Positions 27,358 through 36,037 of a stretch of DNA of 64,000 nt are shown one piece after another. The stretch is taken from positions 186,001 to 250,000 of the forward strand of contig NZ_JAVFVS010000010.1 in NCBI RefSeq assembly GCF_030929605.1. The letters are read 5' to 3'. Position 1 is the stretch's first letter. Each line of letters starts with the position of its first letter. The notes under the pieces are model-generated. The model worked only from the letters and a program-made list of their open reading frames with translations, had not been told where the DNA came from and did no database searches. The DNA is from Flavobacterium sp. LHD-80. Its GTDB lineage: Bacteria > Bacteroidota > Bacteroidia > Flavobacteriales > Flavobacteriaceae. A program made the translations under genes and the position numbers.

Positions 27358-29529
27358 AGCTTCTTCTATTAAGTAACTAATAATTTTAAAGAGTTTTACA
27401 GGTTCAAAAGGTTTGATGATAATATCGTTTATTCCTGATGAAATTGCCTCATCTGTTATTTCGTCTTTATCAAAAGCAGTTAAAGCCACAATTGGCGTCT
27501 TAATATCCTGCAAACGAATTCTTTTACTGGTTTCAAATCCGTTCATTAATGGCATATTGATATCCATTAAAATAAGATCAAAAGTTTCTTTTTCTAAAAT
27601 CTCTAAAGCGCCAAAACCATCATCTGCCACAATGCAGATATAATTATTCTTCTCAATAATTTTCTTCGTCACAAGTTGATTAATGCGATTATCTTCGACT
27701 ATTAAAATTTTATGAACTTCATTTGAGGTCAAATCAACCTCAATTTCAGCTATTATTTTTTTAGTTTTTTCTGGATCATGCTCAAACGGAATAATAAACG
27801 AAAAAGAAGTTCCCTGACCTAAATCACTTTCAAGCGTAATCGTACTTCCAAACAAACCTAATAATCGTTTTACAATACTCAAACCTAAGCCAGTTCCTTG
27901 GTAATCTTCATCTTTTCGGCCAACTTGAACAAATTTCTCAAAAATTTTACTTTGATCAACAGTCGCAATTCCAATTCCATTGTCTTTTATCAAAAAGCTT
28001 AAGAAATGATTTTTCCCTTCTGTTTTCAGTAGATCAACTTTTACCTCTACTTCGCCATTTTTTGTAAATTTCAAAGCATTGCTCACCAAGTTCATCAAAA
28101 TTTGAGCGAGTCTGAGTTTATCACCAATCAAACATTCAGGAATATCTGGATCGATTTCAATATTGATTTTATTGTTATTTTTTTGAGATAAAAAAGAAAG
28201 TGAGTTCTTGATCATCATAATTTCATCAGAAATATTGAATGTCAAATTTTCCAGTACTACTTTATTTTCTTCAATTTTATTAATCTGCAGAATATCATTT
28301 ACAAGAGATAATAAATATCGAGCTGAAAATTTCAGCGAACTCAAATGCTGGCTTCTTGACAATTCCTTATGCTCTTCCAAAAGCATATTGGTAATCCCAA
28401 CCACTCCATAAAGCGGTGTACGCAATTCGTGGCTTATTGTTGAAATAAATTGCGTTTTTAGCAACGATGCTTCTTCAGCTACTTCTTTGGCTTTTAAAAG
28501 TTCTAAATTGTGCTTCTTTTTAAATCGGATATTTTTAATTAAAGTGATGATCAAAAACATCAGAATTAGAGAAATTAGCACAAACAGAATTACAATAATT
28601 CGGGATTTTTTAAGACTTTGATATTGTGAGATTTTTTCATTTTCAATCTTATCAATCTGTCTTTTATATTCGTCCAATTCAAGATTAAAACCTGCTATAG
28701 AAGCTTTCTTCAACTTTTCCTGGTTGTATAATTCTTCTGTGATTTGATTATACAAAGTAAGATGTTCATATGCTTCTTTATAGTTTTTGATTTTCATTAA
28801 AAACTTAGAATATTCCAAATGCGCATAAGACAAGTCTGATTTTTCATCACTGTTTTTTCCTGCTGAAATGGCGCTCAAAAAATAAGCATTGGCAGTATCA
28901 TTCTCATTTCTGAAAGACGAATACATTCCGTTAAGCATATTGACCACAATCTCAGTCGACGCGTCACCATATTTTTCAATATTATTGCCTACAAATTTTA
29001 AATACGGATAACCTTCTTTAAATTTTCCAATATCAAAATAAGCCCAGGCAATATTCACATTAGTGAAATAAACTTGATCGATGGCGTTGATTTTTAAACT
29101 ATATGCAATTGATTTTTTGTAATAGGAAATCCCTTTATCGAATTGCTTTTTTTCGAAACAATAAATATTCCCTAAGTTGTTATGAAGGCTATATTTTAAA
29201 GAGTCATTATTTGTTTTATTGGCATAAAACAAACTTTTATTATAGAAAAAAACAGCTTTATCAAATTCTGACAATTCACTATAATTGCCAGCAATTATTT
29301 TATAAGCTTTTGATATTAAGTAATTATTTTTCTTTGATGTAGCGTAATTTAGAGCAACGCGTGAAGTAATTAATGATTTTTCAAAATTTGATTCCTTAAA
29401 ATCATCCCAAGCCTCTTTGACAAGCTTGTTAATTTTAGTATCCGAGATCGGTTCAGACTGTGCGAATGCTGAACTGATACCACAATTCAGAAAAACGATC
29501 AGAAGAAGAAAAATCCGTATTCGGGGCAT
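27343..29529 (-). CDS. Hybrid sensor histidine kinase/response regulator with periplasmic TPR repeats
   Basis: 728-residue inner-membrane hybrid kinase. It has a signal-like N-terminus (1-24), TPR-like helices at about 35-300 facing the periplasm, a membrane helix near 310-331, a coiled linker, and HisKA with His367 in ISHELRTPLYG. The ATPase part has N box LVSNALKF near 482, DNGIGI and GTGLGLSIVKRLL. The C-terminal receiver (607-725) has phospho-acceptor Asp656 in LILMDINMP. It has no DNA-binding domain, so output goes to a separate partner that is not next to it. Convergent with the helicase gene, overlapping by 4 nt. The signal sensed is unknown. Confidence 0.94.
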   Translation of the reverse strand: MPRIRIFLLLIVFLNCGISSAFAQSEPISDTKINKLVKEAWDDFKESNFEKSLITSRVALNYATSKKNNYLISKAYKIIAGNYSELSEFDKAVFFYNKSLFYANKTNNDSLKYSLHNNLGNIYCFEKKQFDKGISYYKKSIAYSLKINAIDQVYFTNVNIAWAYFDIGKFKEGYPYLKFVGNNIEKYGDASTEIVVNMLNGMYSSFRNENDTANAYFLSAISAGKNSDEKSDLSYAHLEYSKFLMKIKNYKEAYEHLTLYNQITEELYNQEKLKKASIAGFNLELDEYKRQIDKIENEKISQYQSLKKSRIIVILFVLISLILMFLIITLIKNIRFKKKHNLELLKAKEVAEEASLLKTQFISTISHELRTPLYGVVGITNMLLEEHKELSRSQHLSSLKFSARYLLSLVNDILQINKIEENKVVLENLTFNISDEIMMIKNSLSFLSQKNNNKINIEIDPDIPECLIGDKLRLAQILMNLVSNALKFTKNGEVEVKVDLLKTEGKNHFLSFLIKDNGIGIATVDQSKIFEKFVQVGRKDEDYQGTGLGLSIVKRLLGLFGSTITLESDLGQGTSFSFIIPFEHDPEKTKKIIAEIEVDLTSNEVHKILIVEDNRINQLVTKKIIEKNNYICIVADDGFGALEILEKETFDLILMDINMPLMNGFETSKRIRLQDIKTPIVALTAFDKDEITDEAISSGINDIIIKPFEPVKLFKIISYLIEEAKNAG

Positions 29530-29561
29530 AAACGGCTAGTTTTACCAAATATACACTTAAA

Positions 29562-29601
29562 AATAAAAAAAAGCTGTATTTCAAATAAAAATACAACTTT
29601 T
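29562..29601 (-). terminator. Terminator after the dicarboxylate/amino-acid symporter
   Basis: AAAAGCTGTATTT (29569-29581) pairs with AAATACAACTTTT (29589-29601) with one mismatch. On the minus strand the stem is followed by a T-run. Confidence 0.8.
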
Positions 29602-29670
29602 CTTTAATTATTGTTTACACTTTAAACTAATAAAGATCAGTATAATGTGAATATTATTTTTGAGGTTTTA

Positions 29671-30948
29671 CTATTCTAAACCTGCTTCAGTTTCTTTATT
29701 ATTCTCCCATTGCCCCACCACAGAAGTTGCCAAAGCATTTCCTAAAACATTTGTTGCACTTCTAAACATATCACAAAAATGATCAATAGGCAAGATTAAT
29801 GCAATTCCTTCAACCGGAATATCAAACATACCACAAGTTGCCGCTACCACAACTAAACTCGCTCTCGGCACGCCTGCAATTCCTTTACTTGTAAGCATTA
29901 AAACCAACAGCATCACCATTTGTGTACCTATATCTAAATGTACGCCATAAAATTGCGCAATAAATATACTGGCAAATGTCATATACATCATACTTCCATC
30001 TAAGTTGAATGAATATCCTAACGGCAACATGAAAGAAACAATTTTATCTTTTACACCAAAATCTTCCAACTCTTCAGTTAACTTTGGAAAAACAGCTTCA
30101 CTACTTGTTGTTCCAAAAGCAATAGCTAACGGCCCTACAATACGTCTTAGCAATTCAGTCATTCTTCCTTTCAAGAAAATATAACCTACTGCAATCAAAA
30201 CCACCCATAAAGTACTGATTCCAACTAAAAATGAGCCGAAAAATTTAAAATAAGTGATTACCAATTCCTCCGCATCTCTAATAGCAAAAACTCCTGCAAT
30301 GGCGCCAAAAACTCCAATTGGAGCGAAGTTCATCACATAATTTACCATTTTCAAAACAATATGCGATGCTTTATCTAAAGCATTAATTACAGGTTTTACA
30401 GTACTTCCTAATGATGCCGCAGCTAATCCAAAAAAGATTGAAAATATTACAATCTGAAGGATTTCATTTGTTGCCATTGCCTCAAAAAGACTTTTTGGAA
30501 CAATATGTTCAACAAAATTCTCAACAGAAAGTGTTTTAGTTTTTCCCGTTACTTCTGCCGCCGCTGACATATCAACGTGATCTAATTTCAATCCAACACC
30601 TGGCTCAAGAAGATTTACATAAAATAAACCAATTAATAACGAAATAAATGAAGCTGTAAAAAACCATCCAAGAGCTTTTCCTCCAATTCTTCCAACCGTT
30701 TTTATATCTCCAAGTTTAGCAATTCCAACTACTAAAGTTGTAAATACCAAAGGCGAAATAATCATTTGCACCAATCGGATAAAAACAGTTGCCAGCATTT
30801 TAATTTTACTGCTGAAAGACTGTGCTGTTTCAGCAGAAACGGTATTGTGCAATATAATTCCTAAAGTTGCCCCTAGTACCATTGCAATAATAATTTGCCC
30901 TGTTAATCCTGAAAGAAATGATTTTTTTTTAGTTTCTGTAACTTGCAT
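29671..30948 (-). CDS. Dicarboxylate/amino acid:cation symporter (DAACS family)
   Basis: 425-residue inner-membrane transporter of the GltP/DctA type that brings in glutamate, aspartate or C4-dicarboxylates with Na+ or H+. Family motifs are AFGTTSSEAVFP (the serine-rich re-entrant loop), MLPLGYSFNLDGSMMY and SKGIAGVPRASLVV. About eight membrane segments and two re-entrant hairpins are expected. A soluble-looking insertion between segments (VDMSAAAEVTGKTKTLSVE) is normal for the family. Glutamate made by the nearby hut genes might be handled by the same cell, but no functional link is shown. It lies downstream of aroC on the same strand with a short gap. Confidence 0.94.
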   Translation of the reverse strand: MQVTETKKKSFLSGLTGQIIIAMVLGATLGIILHNTVSAETAQSFSSKIKMLATVFIRLVQMIISPLVFTTLVVGIAKLGDIKTVGRIGGKALGWFFTASFISLLIGLFYVNLLEPGVGLKLDHVDMSAAAEVTGKTKTLSVENFVEHIVPKSLFEAMATNEILQIVIFSIFFGLAAASLGSTVKPVINALDKASHIVLKMVNYVMNFAPIGVFGAIAGVFAIRDAEELVITYFKFFGSFLVGISTLWVVLIAVGYIFLKGRMTELLRRIVGPLAIAFGTTSSEAVFPKLTEELEDFGVKDKIVSFMLPLGYSFNLDGSMMYMTFASIFIAQFYGVHLDIGTQMVMLLVLMLTSKGIAGVPRASLVVVAATCGMFDIPVEGIALILPIDHFCDMFRSATNVLGNALATSVVGQWENNKETEAGLE

Positions 30949-31001
30949 TAATTTGTTTGTGTTAAGTTAAAATATTAAGACCCTCACTGTCCTAACTTTT
31001 A

Positions 31002-32060
31002 TTAATATGTTTTGTTGATTAAATAAAAATCAGCCAAAACAATTGCGGCCATTGCCTCAACAATAGGCACCGCACGAGGTACTACACATGGATCATGACG
31101 GCCTTTTCCTGTCATTGGTGTAATATTTCCTTTATTATCTAATGAATCTTGAGTCTGCATAATCGTCGCAACTGGTTTGAAAGCTACTTTAAAGTAAATA
31201 TCCATTCCATTGCTGATTCCTCCCTGAATCCCTCCAGAAAGATTTGTTTTTGTAGTTCCGTCTGGATTGTATAAATCGTTGTGCTCGCTTCCTTTCATTT
31301 CTGAACCTGCAAAACCACTTCCGTACTCAAAACCTTTCACCGCATTGATAGAAAGCATTGCTTTTCCTAATTCGGCATGCAATTTATCAAAAACCGGTTC
31401 GCCAAGACCAACTGGTACATTTTGAATCACACATGAAACAACACCTCCAACAGTATCGCCTTGCTTGCGGATGTCACGAATATATTCTTCCATAATCGTA
31501 GCCGACTTTTCATCTGGACAACGAACAGGATTGCTTTCTATTTTCGAAAAATCTAAATCTTGATATGGAGTATCTAAATGAATTGGGCCTACAGAAGAAA
31601 CGTAAGCATTAATTTTAATTTCTGGAAGCATTTGTTTTGCAATTGCTCCAGCTACCACTCTACTTGCGGTTTCACGTGCAGAGCTTCGTCCACCTCCACG
31701 GTAATCACGAAAACCATACTTTTGATCATATACATAATCAGCGTGACTTGGTCTGTAGTTATCTTTTATATGCGAGTAATCGTCTGATTTTTGATTGGTA
31801 TTTGGAATAATAAAACCTATTGGAGTTCCAGTTGTTTTTCCTTCAAAAATTCCAGATAAAAACTGGACTGCATCTGGTTCTTTTCTTTGCGTTACAATTG
31901 CCGATTGTCCCGGTTTTCTTCTTGACATTTCAACTTCGATTGCTTCAAAATCAAGCTGAATTCCAGATGGACAACCATCAATAATCCCGCCTAACGCTTC
32001 GCCATGTGATTCTCCAAAAGTTGTAACTCTATATAATGTGCCGTAGCTATTTCCTGCCAT
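31002..32060 (-). CDS. aroC: Chorismate synthase
   Basis: 352-residue cytoplasmic enzyme that makes chorismate from EPSP with reduced FMN, the last common step toward aromatic amino acids, folate and menaquinone. Signatures are [18 protein letters not shown] at the start, [24 protein letters not shown] and the C-terminal [18 protein letters not shown]. Complete length. The first codons are a usual start for the family. The other shikimate genes are not in the window. Confidence 0.97.
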   Translation of the reverse strand: MAGNSYGTLYRVTTFGESHGEALGGIIDGCPSGIQLDFEAIEVEMSRRKPGQSAIVTQRKEPDAVQFLSGIFEGKTTGTPIGFIIPNTNQKSDDYSHIKDNYRPSHADYVYDQKYGFRDYRGGGRSSARETASRVVAGAIAKQMLPEIKINAYVSSVGPIHLDTPYQDLDFSKIESNPVRCPDEKSATIMEEYIRDIRKQGDTVGGVVSCVIQNVPVGLGEPVFDKLHAELGKAMLSINAVKGFEYGSGFAGSEMKGSEHNDLYNPDGTTKTNLSGGIQGGISNGMDIYFKVAFKPVATIMQTQDSLDNKGNITPMTGKGRHDPCVVPRAVPIVEAMAAIVLADFYLINKTY

Positions 32061-32246
32061 GTTAATTGTTTTAGCAAATGTAAGTTTTATGAATTAAATT
32101 AAAAAATATAAAATTGTGATTATTAATTAAAGGTTAAGCACTTTAAAAATCATAATTTATTAAAATTGACCTCAAATTGATAACCTTTTGATAAAATAAT
32201 TCTCTTATGAGTTTCTTTTATTTGCTAAACTTCAAATCACGAAAAA

Positions 32247-33101
32247 TTGAAAAAACGAAATGTCGAATTGGTCATTATTTCTGATGTCCATTTGGGAACT
32301 TACGGAAGCCACGCCAAGGAATTAAACAACTATCTATCAAGCATTAAACCTAAAACATTAGTTTTAAATGGAGATATTATTGATGCCTGGCAATTTCGAA
32401 AATCTTATTTTCCAAAAGCGCATTTACGAGTAATTCAGCGTATTATCGGGATGGCTTCTAAAGGAACAAAAGTGTATTATATCACTGGAAACCACGACGA
32501 AATTCTCCGAAAATTCAGCGATATGAACATGGGAAATTTTTCTTTGCTTGATAAACTAGTTCTTGAATTAGATGATAAAAAAGCATGGATTTTTCACGGA
32601 GACGTTTTTGATGCCTCGGTACAACACTCAAAATGGATCGCAAAACTAGGCGGTTTAGGTTACGATTATTTGATTCTTTCTAATCGATTTGCAAACTGGT
32701 GCTTGACTAAATTAGGCAGAGAACCCTACTCTTTCTCAAAAAAAATAAAAGCCAGCGTAAAAAAAGCGGTGAAATTCATTTCAGACTTCGAAACCACTGC
32801 AACTGATTTGGCTATTGAAAAAAAATATGACTACGTTATCTGTGGCCATATTCATGAACCAAAAATATCAACCATAGAAAATAAATACGGCTCTACTTTA
32901 TACTTAAATTCGGGTGATTGGGTTGAAAATCTAACTGCTTTAGAATATCATAAAAAGCGTTGGAAATTGTACACTTACGATAAAAGCAAATTTGCTGAAC
33001 AGGAAGAAAATTTATTTGAAATGGAAGACAATCTGACAGCCGAATTAATGACTGTTATCGTTGAAAAGCAAATTGTGAAATTTAAAAAAGACAATATCTA
33101 A
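32247..33101 (+). CDS. UDP-2,3-diacylglucosamine diphosphatase-like metallophosphoesterase (LpxH type)
   Basis: 284-residue metallophosphoesterase. The metal ligands are all visible: ISDVHLG, NGDIIDAW, TGNHDE, FHGDVFD and CGHIHEP. The order and spacing resemble LpxH, which cleaves UDP-diacylglucosamine to lipid X in lipid A synthesis. An insert rich in basic residues (KKIKASVKKAVKF) may contact membranes. The start is TTG at 32247; an in-frame stop lies 21 nt before it and no ATG is available. The LpxH role is likely but not certain, because Bacteroidetes have several related phosphoesterases. Confidence 0.85.
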   Translation: MKKRNVELVIISDVHLGTYGSHAKELNNYLSSIKPKTLVLNGDIIDAWQFRKSYFPKAHLRVIQRIIGMASKGTKVYYITGNHDEILRKFSDMNMGNFSLLDKLVLELDDKKAWIFHGDVFDASVQHSKWIAKLGGLGYDYLILSNRFANWCLTKLGREPYSFSKKIKASVKKAVKFISDFETTATDLAIEKKYDYVICGHIHEPKISTIENKYGSTLYLNSGDWVENLTALEYHKKRWKLYTYDKSKFAEQEENLFEMEDNLTAELMTVIVEKQIVKFKKDNI

Positions 33102-33232
33102 TAAATCCTAGAGCTACTGCAGGAAATGTTTTTTTAACAGAAAATGTAAATTATATAACAATTTTCAAAAATTTTATACGTTCTCTACTTACTTGTAGTT
33201 ATACATTTGAAAAAATTAATTGAATCATTTTT

Positions 33233-33730
33233 ATGAAAAAAATCATTTTATCTGCCATTATGCTATTCGGCTTAGCATTTACGGCTCATTCACAAGACAT
33301 TGCTAAAAACGCGCTTGGTTTGCGTTTAGGCGACAATAACGGTTTTGGAGGAGAAGTATCTTATCAAAGAGGATTAAATCAAAAAAACAGACTTGAGTTT
33401 GATTTAGGCTGGAGAAACAGCAGTGACGTTGACGCTATTAAAGCAGTAGCACTTTATCAATGGGTTTGGAATATAGACGGAGGTTTTAACTGGTACGCTG
33501 GTGTTGGTGGTGGAATCGCTGCTTGGGACCATGATTACTACAACAATAATGTAAAATATAACGACAGCGGAACTTACGTTTTTGCTGCAGGAGACATAGG
33601 AATTGAATACGGATTTAAAGAAGTGCCAATTCTTTTATCATTAGACGCAAGACCTGAAATTGGTTCAGGATATTACGACGATGATAACTTTGGATTTGAT
33701 GTTGGTTTAGGAATCAAATTCAAATTCTAA
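33233..33730 (+). CDS. Small outer-membrane beta-barrel protein, 165 aa
   Basis: The protein has a signal peptide (MKKIILSAIMLFGLAFTAHSQ) followed by about eight short amphipathic strands with Gly/aromatic alternation (NRLEFDLGW, FNWYAGVGGGIAAW, VPILLSLDARPEIG) and ends FKF, the C-terminal Phe of outer-membrane barrels. No catalytic motif is seen. A -7 like element TACATTTG (33202-33209) lies 24 nt before the ATG, and a strong terminator follows, so it is a single-gene transcript. Function unknown; structural or immunogenic outer-membrane role is a guess. Confidence 0.8.
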   Translation: MKKIILSAIMLFGLAFTAHSQDIAKNALGLRLGDNNGFGGEVSYQRGLNQKNRLEFDLGWRNSSDVDAIKAVALYQWVWNIDGGFNWYAGVGGGIAAWDHDYYNNNVKYNDSGTYVFAAGDIGIEYGFKEVPILLSLDARPEIGSGYYDDDNFGFDVGLGIKFKF

Positions 33731-33756
33731 ATTAAAATAAAAAATAATTGTAAAAG

Positions 33757-33791
33757 AAAACCTGTCGTTTTAATTGCGACAGGTTTTTTTT
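33757..33791 (+). terminator. Intrinsic terminator after the small barrel gene
   Basis: AAAACCTGTCG (33757-33767) pairs with CGACAGGTTTT (33777-33787), followed by eight T. Perfect 11-bp stem with a 9-nt loop. Confidence 0.92.
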
Positions 33792-33813
33792 ATGTTCAAA
33801 ATTGATAACTATT

Positions 33814-33889
33814 GTCACCCTTAACGTCCCGAGACTTCGGGAGAAGGGCATTTGCATTGCGAGGACTTCGACTCCGCTCAGCCTGACAT
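33814..33889. repeat. Dispersed element with CTTCGACTNCGCTCAGCCTGAC end
   Basis: GTCACCCTTAACG, a TCCCGA-gact-TCGGGA hairpin and ACTTCGACTCCGCTCAGCCTGAC (up to 33887). The right end matches the arm of the larger inverted repeat near 61427-61490 with one difference. Probably a degenerate copy of the same flavobacterial repeat. Confidence 0.65.
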
Positions 33890-33890
33890 C

Positions 33891-33946
33891 TGACTAATAA
33901 CGAATGACCAATAACTAATAACTTTTCACTAATTACTAATCACTAA
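33891..33946 (-). repeat. Period-7 tandem array (TTAGTGA)n abutting a stop codon
   Basis: On the minus strand eight consecutive 7-bp units follow the TAA of the PrcB-like gene without any gap: TTAGTGA, TTAGTAA, TTAGTGA, AAAGTTA, TTAGTTA, TTGGTCA, TTCGTTA, TTAGTCA. Related arrays are at 55182-55216, 55254-55295 and 61360-61544. Confidence 0.88.
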
Positions 33947-34369
33947 TTACTTAATAATAATCTCTTTTTTAGAATGCACTTTTACCACCGTGTAAGGGTA
34001 TGAAATAACCTGTATAACCATTGCATCTGGCGCTGGGCTATTTTCCTTTACAGTAATAATGATATTTTTATCTGTTTCCTCAACTTTTTCAACCCCAATA
34101 GAATAACCACTGGTGTTTTTTTCACCCATATTCAAAATAATATAATTTGAATTACTGATATCAGCCTGTTTCATTTTATCAGCTAAAAGCGGATCATTTT
34201 CTAGCATTTTAATTTCATTAGGCTCGGTCAAAATTTCAAAAAATTTGATGTTACCACCACCATTTGACTGTTCGGTCAAAACTTCATACAATGCTGTAGA
34301 ATTCGAGGTTTTTTTCGCTCCACACGAGATCAAAACAAAAACTGCTAAAACTGAAATTATCTTTTTCAT
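33947..34369 (-). CDS. Lipoprotein with PrcB C-terminal-like domain
   Basis: 140-residue lipoprotein (lipobox LISC, Cys16). Residues about 40-135 resemble the PrcB_C domain: a central NYIILNMGEKNTSGYSIGV stretch, then strand-rich IIITVKENSPAPDA and SYPYTVVKVHS. In spirochetes PrcB belongs to a surface protease complex, but isolated copies such as this are common in Flavobacteriia and their role is unknown. It lies 24 nt downstream of bshA. The stop codon touches a period-7 array. Confidence 0.78.
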   Translation of the reverse strand: MKKIISVLAVFVLISCGAKKTSNSTALYEVLTEQSNGGGNIKFFEILTEPNEIKMLENDPLLADKMKQADISNSNYIILNMGEKNTSGYSIGVEKVEETDKNIIITVKENSPAPDAMVIQVISYPYTVVKVHSKKEIIIK

Positions 34370-34393
34370 GCATTTAAATTTTAAATTAATGTT

Positions 34394-35530
34394 TTAATCT
34401 TTATAGTCGTCAATCGCTTTTTGGTACAAAGCTTCATACTTAGGAAGTATGTTTTTGATATCAAATTTCTTCGCTACTTCCAGCGCATTCTTTTTAAATT
34501 CGCTCAAAGTGGCATCATCTTTCAAAATTTTGATTGCATTTGCCGCCATTTCATCAACATTTCCAACGTTGCTCAGATAACCCGAAACACCATCAAAATT
34601 AACTTCAGGCAAACCTCCCGAATTACTAGAAATCACTGGAACTCCAAGAGCCATTGCTTCTAAAGCCGCCAAACCAAAACTTTCTGTTTCTGATGGAAGC
34701 AAAAACAAATCGGTCATGCACAAAATTTTATCAATTTCATTACTGTTTCCAAAGAAAATTACTTTGTCGTAAATCCCTAATTCCATGCATAAAACTTCAG
34801 CTTTTTCTTTTTCAGGACCATCACCTACCATCATTAATTTAGCCGGCATTTCTTTCTGAATATTATAAAAAATCTTAATAATATCCGGAATACGCTTTAC
34901 CTTTCTAAAGTTACTGATATGTGTTACGATACGCTCGTTTTCCTTCGCCATAACATAACGGTGACAAGGCGCATCTGGATCTTTTTTCACTTTATCCAAT
35001 TCGATAAAATTCGGAATCACCTTAATTTTATTCTTGATTTTGAATAATTTCAAAGTATCATCTTTCAAACTCTGCGAAACCGAAGTCACATAATCCGATT
35101 TATTAATACTAAAAGTCACCGCAGGTTTATAAAAAGGATGATTTCCAACAAGCGTAATATCCGTTCCGTGAAGCGTTGTAATCATTGGTAAATTAATGCC
35201 TTCATTTTTTAGCATCTGTTTTGCCATATACCCTGCATACGCGTGCGGAATAGCGTAATGCACATGAAGAACCTCTATTTTATACAATTTCACCATATCA
35301 ACCAATTTGCTCGACAAAGCCAATTCATAAGGCTGATAATGAAAAAGAGGATATTCAGGAACATTTACTTCGTGATAATGAACATTCGGATTCAAAAGTG
35401 CCAACCTCACAGGCTGACTATAAGTTATAAAATGTATTTCGTGTCCGCGTCTGGCTAATTCAAGACCTAACTCCGTGGCTACTACCCCACTACCGCCAAA
35501 CGTTGGATAACAAACTATTGCTATTTTCAT
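34394..35530 (-). CDS. bshA: N-acetyl-alpha-D-glucosaminyl L-malate synthase
   Basis: 378-residue GT4 glycosyltransferase that joins UDP-GlcNAc and L-malate in the first step of bacillithiol synthesis. It starts with KIAIVCYPTFGGSGVVATELGLELARRGH-type sequence, as BshA does. LHVHYAIPHAYAGYM, ITTLHGTDITLVG and the GT4 motif ETESFGLAALEAMALGVPV, with its E-x7-E pair, follow. Full length. bshB and bshC are not in the window. The substrate UDP-GlcNAc links it loosely to amino-sugar metabolism, but no shared regulation is visible. Confidence 0.95.
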   Translation of the reverse strand: MKIAIVCYPTFGGSGVVATELGLELARRGHEIHFITYSQPVRLALLNPNVHYHEVNVPEYPLFHYQPYELALSSKLVDMVKLYKIEVLHVHYAIPHAYAGYMAKQMLKNEGINLPMITTLHGTDITLVGNHPFYKPAVTFSINKSDYVTSVSQSLKDDTLKLFKIKNKIKVIPNFIELDKVKKDPDAPCHRYVMAKENERIVTHISNFRKVKRIPDIIKIFYNIQKEMPAKLMMVGDGPEKEKAEVLCMELGIYDKVIFFGNSNEIDKILCMTDLFLLPSETESFGLAALEAMALGVPVISSNSGGLPEVNFDGVSGYLSNVGNVDEMAANAIKILKDDATLSEFKKNALEVAKKFDIKNILPKYEALYQKAIDDYKD

Positions 35531-35670
35531 GTATTAAATTTAATACTACGAAAATACTCAAAAATCACGTTTAATCGAGCTTTTAAATTGTTAGATTTTT
35601 GACAATATTAGATTAATTCTAATTAATATGTTATTTTCTTGAAGCAGAACAACTTCAATCAAAAGACGAT

Positions 35671-35754
35671 TCGTCCCGCTGTCCGCTATATCTTTTATGC
35701 CTCCCGAAGCCTCGGGACCGGCATAAAAGGATGCCGCTACCATCGGGGCTAGAC
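35671..35754. repeat. Dispersed palindromic element, CCGCTGTCCGC...GGGGCTAGAC
   Basis: The core hairpin is CTTTTATGCC (35692-35701) with GGCATAAAAG (35720-35729), and inside it TCCCGA with TCGGGA around AGCC. The framing words TCGTCCCGCTGTCCGC and GATGCCGCTACCATCGGGG resemble those at 19125-19172. Likely one family of dispersed repeat. Confidence 0.75.
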
Positions 35755-35790
35755 TAGATATTTTTGTTTTCATAAGTCATACGCAACAGC

Positions 35791-35823
35791 AACTTTGTCA
35801 AAGTTTAAAACTTTGACAAAGTT
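35791..35823. repeat. 16-bp perfect palindrome
   Basis: AACTTTGTCAAAGTTT and AAACTTTGACAAAGTT are perfect complements with a single base between. Followed 10 nt later by the outer arm of the 33-bp inverted repeat, which also contains AAAGTTTGTC. Confidence 0.85.
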
Positions 35824-35833
35824 AAATCACGAC

Positions 35834-35947
35834 AAAGTTTGTCATTCCGAGGAACGAGGAATCTCCACAAGTAGCTCTACGAAGATTGGCGACATACGCT
35901 ACGGAGTTTCTTACGGAGATTCCTCGTTCCTCGGAATGACAAACTTT
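35834..35947. repeat. Perfect 33-bp inverted repeat with 48-nt loop
   Basis: The arm 35834-35866 (AAAGTTTGTCATTCCGAGGA, then ACGAGGAATCTCC) is exactly complementary to 35915-35947. The loop is 48 nt and not obviously coding. A degenerate copy with the same left arm is at 54424-54534, so this is a dispersed family. No transposase or flanking duplication was found. Confidence 0.93.
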
Positions 35948-35950
35948 AGC

Positions 35951-35978
35951 GAAACTTAAAACTTGAAACCTGAAACAA
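35951..35978 (+). repeat. Period-7 tandem array (GAAACTT)n
   Basis: Four exact 7-bp steps: GAAACTT, AAAACTT, GAAACCT, GAAACAA. The reverse-complement word recurs at 36550-36566, so the two copies flank the 160-residue protein gene in opposite orientation. Confidence 0.65.
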
Positions 35979-35985
35979 TAAAACA

Positions 35986-36018
35986 AAAAAGGCATAAAAT
36001 CTAAGTTTCATGCCTTTT
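35986..36018 (-). terminator. Terminator after the 160-residue conserved protein gene
   Basis: AAAAGGCATAAA pairs with TTTCATGCCTTTT (one bulged base). On the minus strand a T-run follows. Confidence 0.82.
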
Positions 36019-36037
36019 CAAATATTATAAATTCTTC

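Larger units (their letters stand above)
35531..36037. other. 507-nt intergenic region made of nested repeats
   Basis: No credible gene. From left to right it holds about 140 nt of plain AT-rich DNA with the bshA leader, a dispersed palindromic element (35671-35754), a 16-bp palindrome (35791-35823), a perfect 33-bp inverted repeat (35834-35947), a period-7 array (35951-35978) and a terminator (35986-36018). Confidence 0.85.

Noticed and set aside
33891..33946. CRISPR-like array
   Set aside because: Units of 7 bp without spacers and no cas genes; it is a simple degenerate tandem repeat. The same holds for the other arrays.
35591..35773. Minus-strand 60-codon frame between bshA and the conserved 160-aa gene
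   Set aside because: Made from the palindromic repeat at 35671-35754, so the reading frame is a by-product of the repeat.
35834..35947. Insertion sequence ends
   Set aside because: Only 114 bp long with no transposase frame or visible target duplication, so at most a non-autonomous element.
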